IMG/VR virus record: IMGVR_UViG_3300017917_000952
Location: 62,001 to 126,000 of that record
DNA: 64,000 nucleotides
Source: a virus
Direction: 5' to 3' (one strand)
Part shown: piece after piece, positions 6,689 through 14,312 of the stretch
How the letters are laid out: each line of letters opens with the position of its first letter
How positions within the stretch are numbered: position 1 is the stretch's first letter
The notes under the pieces: generated by a model
Seen by the model: the letters and a program-made list of their open reading frames with translations, nothing else
What the model was told of the DNA's origin: nothing
Database searches by the model: none
Made by a program: the position numbers and the translations under genes

Positions 6689-9600
6689 ATGATCCTGAGA
6701 GAATTTTTTAAACGTACACTGTTAGAAGGTGGTAACTTAGAGATCGATGGCGCACAAGCACAACAGATCGAACTCAAGGTACATAATAGAGCATACATTG
6801 TACCTATCCTAAACACATTGTTAAATGCAATCAACGACGGCTTTCAACAAAGCCAGGGCGGGCCTCTATGGAGTGCAAAGGTATTAAAGAGTCGCAAGTA
6901 TCTTAGCGGGTCTAGCCTACACTTCTTCAATACAGATATCCCTGATGCAGAATTTGAGCGTGTAAAACCTAAAGTAGGTGACATCGACACGCAGATTAAT
7001 AAAGATGCAGAACCTCAATTAGCACAATGGTTGAATAGTGTTAAGGGGCAAGTTGTAGGAAATGCTACATTCCTAGGCTATAGTAGAGGCAACGAGCAAT
7101 ATAGCAGTCTATGGGAACTAACAGATCCTCCTATTAAAGTACAAATCGACTTTGAATTCGTTGACTATACAGAAAAAGATGAACCATCTGACTGGGCAGG
7201 CTTCAGTCACAGCAGTAGTTGGGACGACCTAAGCCAGGGTATCAAGGGTGTATTCCATAAGTTCTTAATTCAGGCATTTACAAAACTAACAACTCAAGAA
7301 TTCTTACTACGTAAAATGGTAGGTCGAGGAAAGGCTCGTGCCGAACAAGATGTTCCTACTACCGATAACATGTTCTCCTTTGCTGTTAGCAGTAAAGAGG
7401 GCGGTGGTCTACGTCCAAAATATGAGCCAGTAACAGACGAAAAAGGAAGGCCCCTTGTAGTTGACGGGCTTCCGGTCATGCGAGCACTTCCTGCAAGTGG
7501 ATACGAAAAAGATATTGGAAAAATTTTCCAAAGCGTATTTGGTAATAAAGTAAACGGCGCTGCACTAAAGAAGGTTCTTCCGAAGACATGGAGTTTCACC
7601 GGGCTATTAGATATCATGAACATGGTATTATCTCCCGAAGAGAAAGAACAAGTGTTCGACGGATTTATCGATAAACTGTTTGCTCCAGGCGCCCAGGGCC
7701 TATACAAAGGCGACCCTCAAAGAGATATGACTGAAAAGAATGCCGCAGTCAACTATGCACTTAAGGTATTAGGTATAACTCCTCCTAAGAACCTTGAGCA
7801 GATGCGTCAAGAGTATCTTAAAAATTATAAAGTAGCATCTGAAGGTGCTATGGGATTAGACCGCCCAGTTACAGAAGCAGACGAACCAGCAGTCAAGGCG
7901 CAACTGCGTAAAGGTATGCCTCACCTTCGTGATCTTAAACCTGCAGACTTCTTAGATTTAGTAGACGAACTACGTTCAGAAGGCGGTCGCTTTAAGTTAC
8001 AGAACATCCCTCTTAATGTTAAAGTCGACGGCTTTGGTGGAAGATTTGGTAAGGATTCGCAGGGTAGACCTTTTATGGGAACCAGCAGAACTGAACCAAA
8101 ATACAAAGCAGGGTTCTTAGATTATCATAAAGAAAAGGGAACTACTGATCCCGAAATCTTAGGTCGTGCGGCTAATTTCGACAAGTTATTTGAAGAAATG
8201 ATGAATGCGATTAAGATCGTAGACAGTAAATTAGGCCCAGACTTTTTGACAGACAAACAAGTAACCTGTGAAGTGTTGTTCTTGCCGTTCGCTACCCAAA
8301 CTGAAGAAGGCAAATTAAAATTTGTAGGTATCGAATACGATCAATTACCACAGGGTGTTGATCTTGTGCTAGTACCATATCGTATTGTAGAAGCAAGCAC
8401 TGGTAAAGATTTACCCGACGAGGCTGCACAACAACTTGCCAATCTTGGACAGCACGGTAGTGTTATGTTCATGAGCAATAGACTTATTCAGAAAGACGGG
8501 TTAGATGTTACTGAAATTATCAACCCGTTAGACAATTTAGAAGAACTAAAGAAAATTGTTAGCGACACTGCCGGCAAGAGAGACCGAGCTAGTTTAGAAC
8601 TTCGTAGGGAAGTTGAAGCAAAATTAAAACCAGTGCAGATCGCTCTAGAAAAAGCAATCGATGAAGATCCTAACATCATTGGCAAGGACAAACTAGGACA
8701 AGATTACGAAGGCATTGTTATTAACAGTCGACTAGGTCCTATCAAGGTCACCAGTCAACGACAAAAAGATATTATTGCACAGAAAAATGCTGCCAAGGCC
8801 GCAGCTCGTGCAGACGCCGGAAGAACTAACACCAACAAAACTGCTGTGGTTGCCATTGGAAGTTTCGTAGGCCACAAAGGTCACGAAGAACTCTGGGATT
8901 ATACTGTAAAGAAAGCGGCCGAATTGGGCGGAGATCCATATTTGTTTATGGGCAATGCTGTCGGCAAAGATGATCCTATTCCAGTTGATGTTAAACTACA
9001 GACCTGGCATAAGATGTATCCCAAGTATGCTAAAAACATTAGTGGCACAATGGCAGGTGGTACACTGATGCAAAAGATCAAACACGAGTTGATCAATCCG
9101 TTACCAGGTAAGCCTCCTCGCTATGATAATATTGTTATCATGGTTGGCGAGGATCAGGCCGGTATGAATATTGCACAAGCACTGATGAAGGCCGTTAATA
9201 AGTTTCCGGGCTATGAGCATGTTAAAGTTAGCCTAGAGCCAACACCTCGTGGTACAGGTATGAGCTTTACCAAACTACGCAACGTGTTAAAAGATCCAAA
9301 CGCTACGCCAGAACAGCAATATGCCTTATGGAGCCAAGGGTTCGACGAAGCAAAATTAGGCAAAGACTGGATTTTACACTTAATGGACATTACGAGAAAA
9401 GGTATGGGTATTACACAAAAACCAACACAGCCAGCGGCGCCTGTTCCGGTAGCAGAAACAAGACTATTCAATGCACTAGTTCGACCTTCGTTGAATGAAG
9501 ACCACAGTACAGTCGGTGGATGGGGTAAGGGTGCATACGATACCTACTCGGGCACCAGACACGGTAGGGGTGTAGCAGAAATGGACAAGAGTCAACCCAG

Positions 9601-10630
9601 CCACGGTCGTGATGGCAAGATTAGCCACAGCACCTACGGTTCAAGAGACAAAGGCGGTTCTACAGGACCTGATCGAACCGCTAAAGCAACTACGGCTGAC
9701 AAGATGATGAAACACGCTCATGACGTTATGATGAAGTCGATGAGCGATGCTGACAAGGTGAAAAAGGGATGGCGCAATCCTAACATGAAAGAGCAAGGTA
9801 TCGAAGAATACGGTGATACTGCCAAGGGTCAGAAGATGTTGACTAAAGTCCAGAAACGTGCTGTAGATAGAGTAGTATCTAAGAAAGCAGATACTGATCC
9901 AGCATACGCAAAAAAGAATAAAGCCACTGCTGACCGTGCTTGGGATAGAATGAAAGACAAGGATCTGGCAGAAGGCTGGAAAGAAAAAGTCGGAGCCGCC
10001 GCATTAGCAGGAGCAGTGGCTACAGGTGCCGGTGCTAATACTCCAAAGGTTCCACTCGACAAGGCAATTCAACAGGCAACTGCGGTATATAACATAAACA
10101 AGGCTGTTAAAAAACATAAAGAAAAAGAAGCCGAGAAGCGTAAGGCGGGCGAGAAAGAAGTTAAAGAGTCCGATAGTCCAGCAATGGCACAAACTGCTCG
10201 TCGCTTAACAGATCCTAAAGACGGTGCTGTTGCAAAACTACGTGCTGCTGGAGATAAGCGTAGAGAAGATCAATTAAAGAGTAGAGATATTGCCAAGAAG
10301 AACGAAGCAATGCTACCTAAGAGTGCTTTTTCTGGCAGCGACAAAAACAAATTAGGTTCAGCAGGACAATGGAAGAACACAGGCCCTAGTAAGAACCGCC
10401 CAGCAAGAGCAGGCGACCTAGTAGGTGGTGCTGAAGAAAGTATTGAGAAAGAAGAAAAGCAACGCCTAGATCCTAAGTGCTGGAAAGGCTATCGTAAAGC
10501 AGGCACTAAGATGAAGGGCGGTGTTCGAGTAAACAACTGCGTTCCAGTTAGCGAAGATGTTGAAAACATTTTTGCCGCTCTTATCGATAAGATTATCGTA
10601 AATGAAGCAATACAAAATAACAAGCGCTGA
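6689..10630 (+). CDS. Giant fusion: ligase-like nucleotidyltransferase plus HxGH nucleotidylyltransferase, probably virion-packaged
   Basis: 1313 residues from ATG 6689 (AGGTAGG upstream). Residues 1-14, MILREFFKRTLLEG, resemble a T4 capsid-targeting leader ending in a gp21-type cut site (LLE/G). A region around 440-700 has the order of covalent nucleotidyltransferase (ATP-dependent ligase/capping) motifs: KVDG with Lys445, Arg450 in GGRFG, Glu528 in TCEVLF, EGIV at 674-677 and Lys686 in IKVTS. Residues ~720-880 form a second enzyme domain of the HxGH nucleotidylyltransferase superfamily (NMNAT/cytidylyltransferase-like): IGSFVGHKGHEEL (HxGH at 729-732) and FTKLR at 860-864 in place of ISxTxxR. 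The last ~400 residues are a basic, low-complexity tail with GVAE and LAEG sites and a CWKGY...KMKGG...NNCVP module near the end. Substrates are unknown. It may be injected with DNA and act on host NAD or RNA ends. Confidence 0.75.
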   Translation: MILREFFKRTLLEGGNLEIDGAQAQQIELKVHNRAYIVPILNTLLNAINDGFQQSQGGPLWSAKVLKSRKYLSGSSLHFFNTDIPDAEFERVKPKVGDIDTQINKDAEPQLAQWLNSVKGQVVGNATFLGYSRGNEQYSSLWELTDPPIKVQIDFEFVDYTEKDEPSDWAGFSHSSSWDDLSQGIKGVFHKFLIQAFTKLTTQEFLLRKMVGRGKARAEQDVPTTDNMFSFAVSSKEGGGLRPKYEPVTDEKGRPLVVDGLPVMRALPASGYEKDIGKIFQSVFGNKVNGAALKKVLPKTWSFTGLLDIMNMVLSPEEKEQVFDGFIDKLFAPGAQGLYKGDPQRDMTEKNAAVNYALKVLGITPPKNLEQMRQEYLKNYKVASEGAMGLDRPVTEADEPAVKAQLRKGMPHLRDLKPADFLDLVDELRSEGGRFKLQNIPLNVKVDGFGGRFGKDSQGRPFMGTSRTEPKYKAGFLDYHKEKGTTDPEILGRAANFDKLFEEMMNAIKIVDSKLGPDFLTDKQVTCEVLFLPFATQTEEGKLKFVGIEYDQLPQGVDLVLVPYRIVEASTGKDLPDEAAQQLANLGQHGSVMFMSNRLIQKDGLDVTEIINPLDNLEELKKIVSDTAGKRDRASLELRREVEAKLKPVQIALEKAIDEDPNIIGKDKLGQDYEGIVINSRLGPIKVTSQRQKDIIAQKNAAKAAARADAGRTNTNKTAVVAIGSFVGHKGHEELWDYTVKKAAELGGDPYLFMGNAVGKDDPIPVDVKLQTWHKMYPKYAKNISGTMAGGTLMQKIKHELINPLPGKPPRYDNIVIMVGEDQAGMNIAQALMKAVNKFPGYEHVKVSLEPTPRGTGMSFTKLRNVLKDPNATPEQQYALWSQGFDEAKLGKDWILHLMDITRKGMGITQKPTQPAAPVPVAETRLFNALVRPSLNEDHSTVGGWGKGAYDTYSGTRHGRGVAEMDKSQPSHGRDGKISHSTYGSRDKGGSTGPDRTAKATTADKMMKHAHDVMMKSMSDADKVKKGWRNPNMKEQGIEEYGDTAKGQKMLTKVQKRAVDRVVSKKADTDPAYAKKNKATADRAWDRMKDKDLAEGWKEKVGAAALAGAVATGAGANTPKVPLDKAIQQATAVYNINKAVKKHKEKEAEKRKAGEKEVKESDSPAMAQTARRLTDPKDGAVAKLRAAGDKRREDQLKSRDIAKKNEAMLPKSAFSGSDKNKLGSAGQWKNTGPSKNRPARAGDLVGGAEESIEKEEKQRLDPKCWKGYRKAGTKMKGGVRVNNCVPVSEDVENIFAALIDKIIVNEAIQNNKR
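9569..9580 (+). repeat. GVAE-coding repeat copy in the giant fusion gene
   Basis: GGTGTAGCAGAA, identical to 12 bases inside the two longer copies at 12373 and 12595. It encodes Gly-Val-Ala-Glu, compatible with a prohead-protease site (hydrophobic-x-Glu). Confidence 0.5.
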
Positions 10631-10865
10631 TCTAAATCCAAAGCAAGATGACGATTGTTATCTTGCACCGGATGACCCTATACACGATCTAATGCCTGCT
10701 AGTATGATGGGCGGGCTAGGCAGTATGGAAGCACTTGCTAATTATAAAGCAACTATGCGACAGCCTAATTTAGGTAGCAACAAGGGACAAATACAGCGAG
10801 AACAGGGCATAAAGCCCGGAACCGAAGCGTGGTTTAAACTTTGGTTTGGAAAAGATAATAAATAA
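10602..10865 (+). CDS. Small unknown protein
   Basis: 87 residues starting inside the end of the giant fusion gene (29-base overlap, different frame), so translation is probably coupled. The N-terminus is acidic (PKQDDDCYLAPDDPIHDLMP), followed by a Gly/Met-rich stretch (ASMMGGLGSMEALANYKA) and a C-terminal KPGTEAWFKLWFGKDNK with three aromatic residues that could be an interaction peptide. There is no recognised domain, membrane segment or signal. It lies 6 bases before dps. Confidence 0.7.
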   Translation: MKQYKITSADLNPKQDDDCYLAPDDPIHDLMPASMMGGLGSMEALANYKATMRQPNLGSNKGQIQREQGIKPGTEAWFKLWFGKDNK

Positions 10866-10871
10866 CGTATC

Positions 10872-11318
10872 ATGGAACAGTTACAACAACTTGCTAAGAT
10901 TGCATTTGCTAGTGAATTTAGTTTTGCACTAAAGGCACAGAATTTTCATTGGAACGTAGAAGGTAGCGATTTCTTCGAGTACCACGCACTATTTGAAAAA
11001 ATTTATGACGAAGTTTATGGAGTTATCGACGACTTTGCAGAAAACATTCGTAAATTAAAGACCTATACACCCGCAAGTCTAAGTCGATTCAGTATGCTAT
11101 CAAGGATTGACGATGAAACTGAAATCATTCCACTTGAAGCGATGGTAAAAGAATTACTTGTAGATAACGAGCGTATGATTGTTATCTTAAAGAAAACCTA
11201 CGATGCTGCTGAGGCTGCTGGCAAGCACGGATTTAGCAATTTCTTAGCAGAGCGCATGGATGCACACGAAAAACACGGTTGGATGTTACGTGCAAGTAGC
11301 AAGGGCGGAATACAATGA
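10872..11318 (+). CDS. dps: Dps-family ferritin-like DNA-protection protein
   Basis: 148-residue four-helix ferritin-like protein. The Dps ferroxidase ligands are all present with family spacing: His26 (NFHWNVEG), His38, Asp53 and Glu57 (IDDFAENIR), matching H31, H43, D58, E62 of Listeria Dps. Such proteins oxidise and store Fe(II) in a 12-mer, removing the peroxide that would damage DNA; some also bind DNA. The long basic N-terminal tail used by E. coli Dps for DNA binding is missing. It sits among putative packaged proteins, so it may protect phage DNA in the cell or travel in the virion. The last 4 bases overlap the next gene (ATGA). Confidence 0.9.
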   Translation: MEQLQQLAKIAFASEFSFALKAQNFHWNVEGSDFFEYHALFEKIYDEVYGVIDDFAENIRKLKTYTPASLSRFSMLSRIDDETEIIPLEAMVKELLVDNERMIVILKKTYDAAEAAGKHGFSNFLAERMDAHEKHGWMLRASSKGGIQ

Positions 11319-11692
11319 GAGCAACTGAGTTTGTTACAGAATCACATCGTGTAATCGGCGGCGTCAAAAAACGTCAAGCGGCCGTTCAGAAAAGTGTTCA
11401 AAAGTCAAGAGATAAAGGCGGTTATGATAGAACTGCACATATGAATAGACTATGGATGGCTACTGCCATGGCCGACGGCAAGAGTCAAAAACCCGTAGAC
11501 ATGGACGCCTACAGTTGGATCGAAAAATATAATACGCAACATCCGTATACCGAAGAAGAATACAATATGTTCCGTCAGGCAGAAGCAACAGTTCCTACAG
11601 ATAGCAAAAATGTTATTTCTTGGAGTAAAAGCGAAGAGCCAAAAGATACTTATACAACAAGTCCTGTAAGTAATTGGATGAACAAAAAATGA
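11315..11692 (+). CDS. Putative packaged protein with T4-like capsid-targeting leader
   Basis: 125 residues, start overlapping dps by ATGA. The N-terminus MRATEFVTESH matches the pattern of T4 internal-protein leaders (x-x-E-F-hydrophobic-x-E then a small residue), where VTE/S would be the prohead-protease cut. Basic stretches follow (VKKRQAAVQKSVQKSRDKGG), then a mixed region (HMNRLWMATAMADG, YSWIEKYNTQHPYTEEEYNMFRQA) and a Ser/Thr-rich end. No enzymatic motif is visible. A role as a DNA-associated internal head protein is inferred. Confidence 0.7.
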   Translation: MRATEFVTESHRVIGGVKKRQAAVQKSVQKSRDKGGYDRTAHMNRLWMATAMADGKSQKPVDMDAYSWIEKYNTQHPYTEEEYNMFRQAEATVPTDSKNVISWSKSEEPKDTYTTSPVSNWMNKK

Positions 11693-13119
11693 CAAACGAA
11701 TTCAAAGTAAAAAAATATAAAGACGCAACTGTCTATACTTTAGAAAGTGCATCTGCTGGTGCTACTGGTGCAGGCGCAATTGCAACAGCATCGAGCAGTA
11801 TCGGAGGCGTTCGTCGTAGAGATAATCTAATTGCCCAAGAGAGCGATACTATTAAAGTACCAGTTACACAAAAGCCTCGCCAAGGACCTTTGCGTCCTCA
11901 AACTGGTGCTGGACAACATCGTGACAAAAAGAAAGAACAAAAGCAAGGCAAAGAAAAGCATCGTAAACCATACATGGAAGAATTAAAAACTCGCCTAGCC
12001 GCTTTAAAAAATAAACTAGGCGAAAACAGCGAGCTTGCACAACAGATGATGGCTCTTGCAAGGTCTAGAGGAATGAATCCTCGAATTGCCGGTACTCCGG
12101 AACAAGAGCGCGAACGCACACAACAAATGATGGCGCAACGTGCAAAAGATAGAGAAGAAAAAGATCGACAATCTGCAAGCGATGATGCTGCTAAATTACC
12201 AGAACTAAAAGCAGAATACGATGCACTGTTTAAAAAGTATAATAGTCTAGGTGGCAGAAACTGGCAGTATGCCGACCGTGAGCAGAATTTGTCAGATAGC
12301 GAACGTGAAGCACGTAGCATAGAGCCAAAATTAAATCAATTGGCTGGTAGAATTGCTCGTGCAGAAAAATCACAAGGTGTAGCAGAAGGCGCAGAGTTCG
12401 GTGCTTACTATAGCGAACAAGTTGCACAACAAATTTTTAACAAGCGTCAGGATATCACATCTGAAGACGAAGTATTGAATCAAGCATACCACATTGTGGC
12501 CGACGAGCAAGGACAAAGACGTGCTCGTTATATGTTTAACTACGATGAAGACTTCCCAAGTGATGTTGTATCTAATTACTTCCATTTACAGAAGCAAGGT
12601 GTAGCAGAAGGTGATGCATATTTTACACATTTAGAAAACATGCTCAACGAAGATTGGCAAAAAGTTAATCGTCGAGATAAGACAGATGGCATGAGCCGAA
12701 AGGCAGTTAAGGCCTACCGTCGAGAGAATCCCGGTAGCAAATTAAAGACCGCTGTAACTACAAAGCCTAGCAAACTAAAGAAAGGAGGCAAGGCTGCAAA
12801 GCGCCGCAAGAGTTTCTGTGCTCGCATGAAGGGCATGAAGAAAGCCCATGCCAGTGCTAAGACTAAGCGCAACCCGGATAGTCCAATTAATAAGGCCTTA
12901 CGCCGTTGGAACTGCGAGGAAGATGCATACATGAACAGTCTAAACCAACAGGTCCTTGAGAAATTAAATCCTCAAGCAGATGTAGACGTATGGGTGCAGG
13001 ATTTTCAAAAAGCAGATCCTAACAAGTACAAACAATTTAAAAATAAAACTCCTCAGAAAAAAGCGCAGATGGCGGTAGCAGCACACTATGCCGCTAACGA
13101 ACCAAGTAAGAAAAAATGA
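11689..13119 (+). CDS. Lysine-rich modular protein, probable processed internal head protein
   Basis: 476 residues from ATG 11689 (ATGA overlap with the gene before). The N-terminal part contains TLESASAGATGAGAIATASS, then a strongly basic, coiled-coil-prone region (KKKEQKQGKEKHRK; repeated Glu/Lys/Arg helices to ~residue 225). Two QGVAEG elements follow (residues ~229 and ~303), each ending in a possible V-A-E/G prohead-protease cut, separating a ~70-residue module. The C-terminal third has a Cys/Lys-rich module (KSFCARMKGMKKAH ... PINKALRRWNC) and a DVWVQDFQKADPNKYKQF helix. Composition and cut sites suggest cleavage into several DNA-binding peptides during head maturation. No enzyme motif is seen. 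Confidence 0.7.
   Translation: MTNEFKVKKYKDATVYTLESASAGATGAGAIATASSSIGGVRRRDNLIAQESDTIKVPVTQKPRQGPLRPQTGAGQHRDKKKEQKQGKEKHRKPYMEELKTRLAALKNKLGENSELAQQMMALARSRGMNPRIAGTPEQERERTQQMMAQRAKDREEKDRQSASDDAAKLPELKAEYDALFKKYNSLGGRNWQYADREQNLSDSEREARSIEPKLNQLAGRIARAEKSQGVAEGAEFGAYYSEQVAQQIFNKRQDITSEDEVLNQAYHIVADEQGQRRARYMFNYDEDFPSDVVSNYFHLQKQGVAEGDAYFTHLENMLNEDWQKVNRRDKTDGMSRKAVKAYRRENPGSKLKTAVTTKPSKLKKGGKAAKRRKSFCARMKGMKKAHASAKTKRNPDSPINKALRRWNCEEDAYMNSLNQQVLEKLNPQADVDVWVQDFQKADPNKYKQFKNKTPQKKAQMAVAAHYAANEPSKKK
12373..12390 (+). repeat. QGVAEG-coding repeat, copy 1
   Basis: CAAGGTGTAGCAGAAGGC. The first 17 bases are identical to the copy at 12595-12612, 222 bases downstream in the same frame. The two copies flank a ~68-residue module of the same protein. 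Confidence 0.65.
12595..12612 (+). repeat. QGVAEG-coding repeat, copy 2
   Basis: CAAGGTGTAGCAGAAGGT. It differs from copy 1 only at the last, synonymous base. Confidence 0.65.
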
Positions 13120-13622
13120 GATTCGTTGAGTTCAAAGCAAGCGATTATGAAATACATGATCGTCCGAAACTGGATAAGATCTTGCTAGAACTCTGTCACC
13201 ATATTTTGGAAGGTCAGCGTATTGATTCAAACAAATACGGGATGGTTGCGGCCTGTGTCTTAGACCCCGAAAACCGCAAAGTCTACGGTGTTAACGAGGC
13301 GGCCGGAGACAATAAAAGACGCCACGCAGAACGTGTGGCCATAGATAGATATGAGGAAAACTATGGCCAAGTACCAAAAGGCAGTATTATCATTACAACC
13401 CTAAGTCCTTGTAATGAAGACCATACTGAAATGGCCGATGGTAGATACGGTGAGAGTTGTACAGATCTAGTAAACTCGTCAAACTGTCGCAAGGTCTATT
13501 GCGGATATATAGATCCAACGCAGCACAACGACCACGAAGAATATACCTTAGAAGAAACACAAGAAGGTAAAATCAAAGAACTCTGCAAACGATTCGCAGA
13601 CACTTTTCTGAACGCAAAATAA
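13116..13622 (+). CDS. Cytidine/deoxycytidylate deaminase-fold protein
   Basis: 168 residues, starting in an ATGA overlap. The zinc-deaminase signature is present: HAER (His ligand plus catalytic Glu) in RRHAERVAIDRYEE around residue 69, and LSPC followed 15 residues later by Cys (SPCNEDHTEMADGRYGESC). The PC-x15-C spacing is wider than the usual PCxxC, so a RibD-like or specialised substrate cannot be excluded. Deamination of dCMP would feed dUMP to thymidylate synthase, which this phage also encodes. The start MRFVEFKASDY resembles the packaged-protein leaders of its neighbours. Confidence 0.8.
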   Translation: MRFVEFKASDYEIHDRPKLDKILLELCHHILEGQRIDSNKYGMVAACVLDPENRKVYGVNEAAGDNKRRHAERVAIDRYEENYGQVPKGSIIITTLSPCNEDHTEMADGRYGESCTDLVNSSNCRKVYCGYIDPTQHNDHEEYTLEETQEGKIKELCKRFADTFLNAK

Positions 13623-13623
13623 T

Positions 13624-13652
13624 TTGACTTCAACACTTGCGTACTATATACT
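13624..13652 (+). promoter_or_regulatory. Sigma-70 promoter for the DsbA-like gene
   Basis: TTGACT at 13624-13629 and TATACT at 13647-13652, with a 17-base spacer. The transcript would start near 13659, just before the AAGGAG ribosome site of the gene at 13673. Confidence 0.7.
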
Positions 13653-13672
13653 ATAGGACAAGGAGAATTACT

Positions 13673-13942
13673 ATGGGTAAAGCATTTGGTGCTCCAGAGC
13701 AAGCCAAAATTAAACAAATCGTAGCCGAAGGCTGCACAGTTATGCAAGAGATTCAAGATCTAACAGAAGGTCTAAATGAAACTATCAAAGCCGTGGCAGA
13801 AGAACTAGAAGTAAAACCTAGTATCATCAAAAAAGCAATTCGTATTGCAATGAAAGATCAATGGGATCAAGTGTTCCGTGAGTTCGACGATCTTGAAACT
13901 ATCGTTGACATCAGTGGTCATGCAAATCGTCGTGAAGACTAA
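13673..13942 (+). CDS. dsbA: DsbA-like double-stranded DNA-binding protein
   Basis: 89 residues from ATG 13673 with a perfect AAGGAG seven bases upstream. The protein is helical, with KQIVAEGCTVMQEIQDLTEGLNE followed by VAEELEVKPSIIKKAIRIAMK, a helix-turn-helix-like block that I associate with the DsbA family of T4-like phages. T4 DsbA binds double-stranded DNA near late promoters and modulates late transcription. The assignment rests on this C-terminal motif and on size (T4 DsbA is also ~89 residues). It opens the replication gene group with its own promoter. Confidence 0.6.
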   Translation: MGKAFGAPEQAKIKQIVAEGCTVMQEIQDLTEGLNETIKAVAEELEVKPSIIKKAIRIAMKDQWDQVFREFDDLETIVDISGHANRRED

Positions 13943-14241
13943 TGGACCAAATTACTAATACAATCTCTAACATTTATAATTGGGCAAAAGGCGATTATAA
14001 AGAGTGGCCTGCTCGATTTGTGTTAGAGATTACAGCGTGGTTGATGAGCCTAGGCTGCTCAATAGTTTTAGCAACTAGTGCCACCGATCCGCTGTTCTAT
14101 TGGTTGTATCCTATTTTTATTACCCAATGCGCTATCTTCGGGTGGGCGTCTTGGACTCGTAAAAGTACGGGCATGGTAGCAAATTATATTTTGTTAGTCA
14201 CAATAGATCTTGTTGGTTATATTAGACTACTAAGTAGTTAA
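13942..14241 (+). CDS. Small multi-pass membrane protein
   Basis: 99 residues. ATG shares its A with the stop of the DsbA-like gene. After an amphipathic start (NIYNWAKGDYKEWPARF) there are three hydrophobic segments at about residues 27-48 (ITAWLMSLGCSIVLATSA), 51-68 (FYWLYPIFITQCAIFGWA) and 77-97 (VANYILLVTIDLVGYIRLL). It is probably an inner-membrane protein with a cytoplasmic N-terminus. No family is recognised. It is tightly linked to the DNA polymerase transcript. Confidence 0.7.
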   Translation: MDQITNTISNIYNWAKGDYKEWPARFVLEITAWLMSLGCSIVLATSATDPLFYWLYPIFITQCAIFGWASWTRKSTGMVANYILLVTIDLVGYIRLLSS

Positions 14242-14252
14242 GAGTAAGGTTA

Positions 14253-14270
14253 GATCAGCCACAAATGATC
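14253..14270 (+). promoter_or_regulatory. RNA hairpin 1, probable DNA-polymerase translational operator
   Basis: GATCA (14253-14257) pairs with TGATC (14266-14270) around the 8-base loop GCCACAAA. The geometry, a 5-bp stem with an 8-nt loop, is that of the T4 gene 43 mRNA operator bound by the polymerase itself. Confidence 0.6.
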
Positions 14271-14279
14271 ATGTTGGTA

Positions 14280-14301
14280 TGTGTCAGCCTCAAATGACAT
14301 A
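14280..14301 (+). promoter_or_regulatory. RNA hairpin 2 abutting the polymerase Shine-Dalgarno, probable gp43 operator
   Basis: A 7-bp stem (14280-14286 with 14295-14301, one G-U pair) closes the 8-base loop GCCTCAAA (14287-14294), which differs from hairpin 1 in one base. Its last paired base is the first A of AGGAG (14301-14305), the ribosome site of ATG 14313. Binding of gp43 here would block initiation. Confidence 0.7.
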
Positions 14302-14312
14302 GGAGAAAATTA

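Noticed and set aside
10856-10865. TAATAAATAA as late promoter for dps
   Set aside because: It includes the stop codon of the previous gene and would start transcription at the dps ATG itself; chance A/T motif is as likely.
11898-12320. 140-codon minus-strand frame
   Set aside because: Ser/Arg/Cys-rich shadow of the lysine-rich gene at 11689-13119, without ribosome site or recognisable motifs.
14241-14312. tRNA or small RNA gene in the gap before the polymerase
   Set aside because: Too short for a tRNA cloverleaf; the two hairpins are better explained as an operator.
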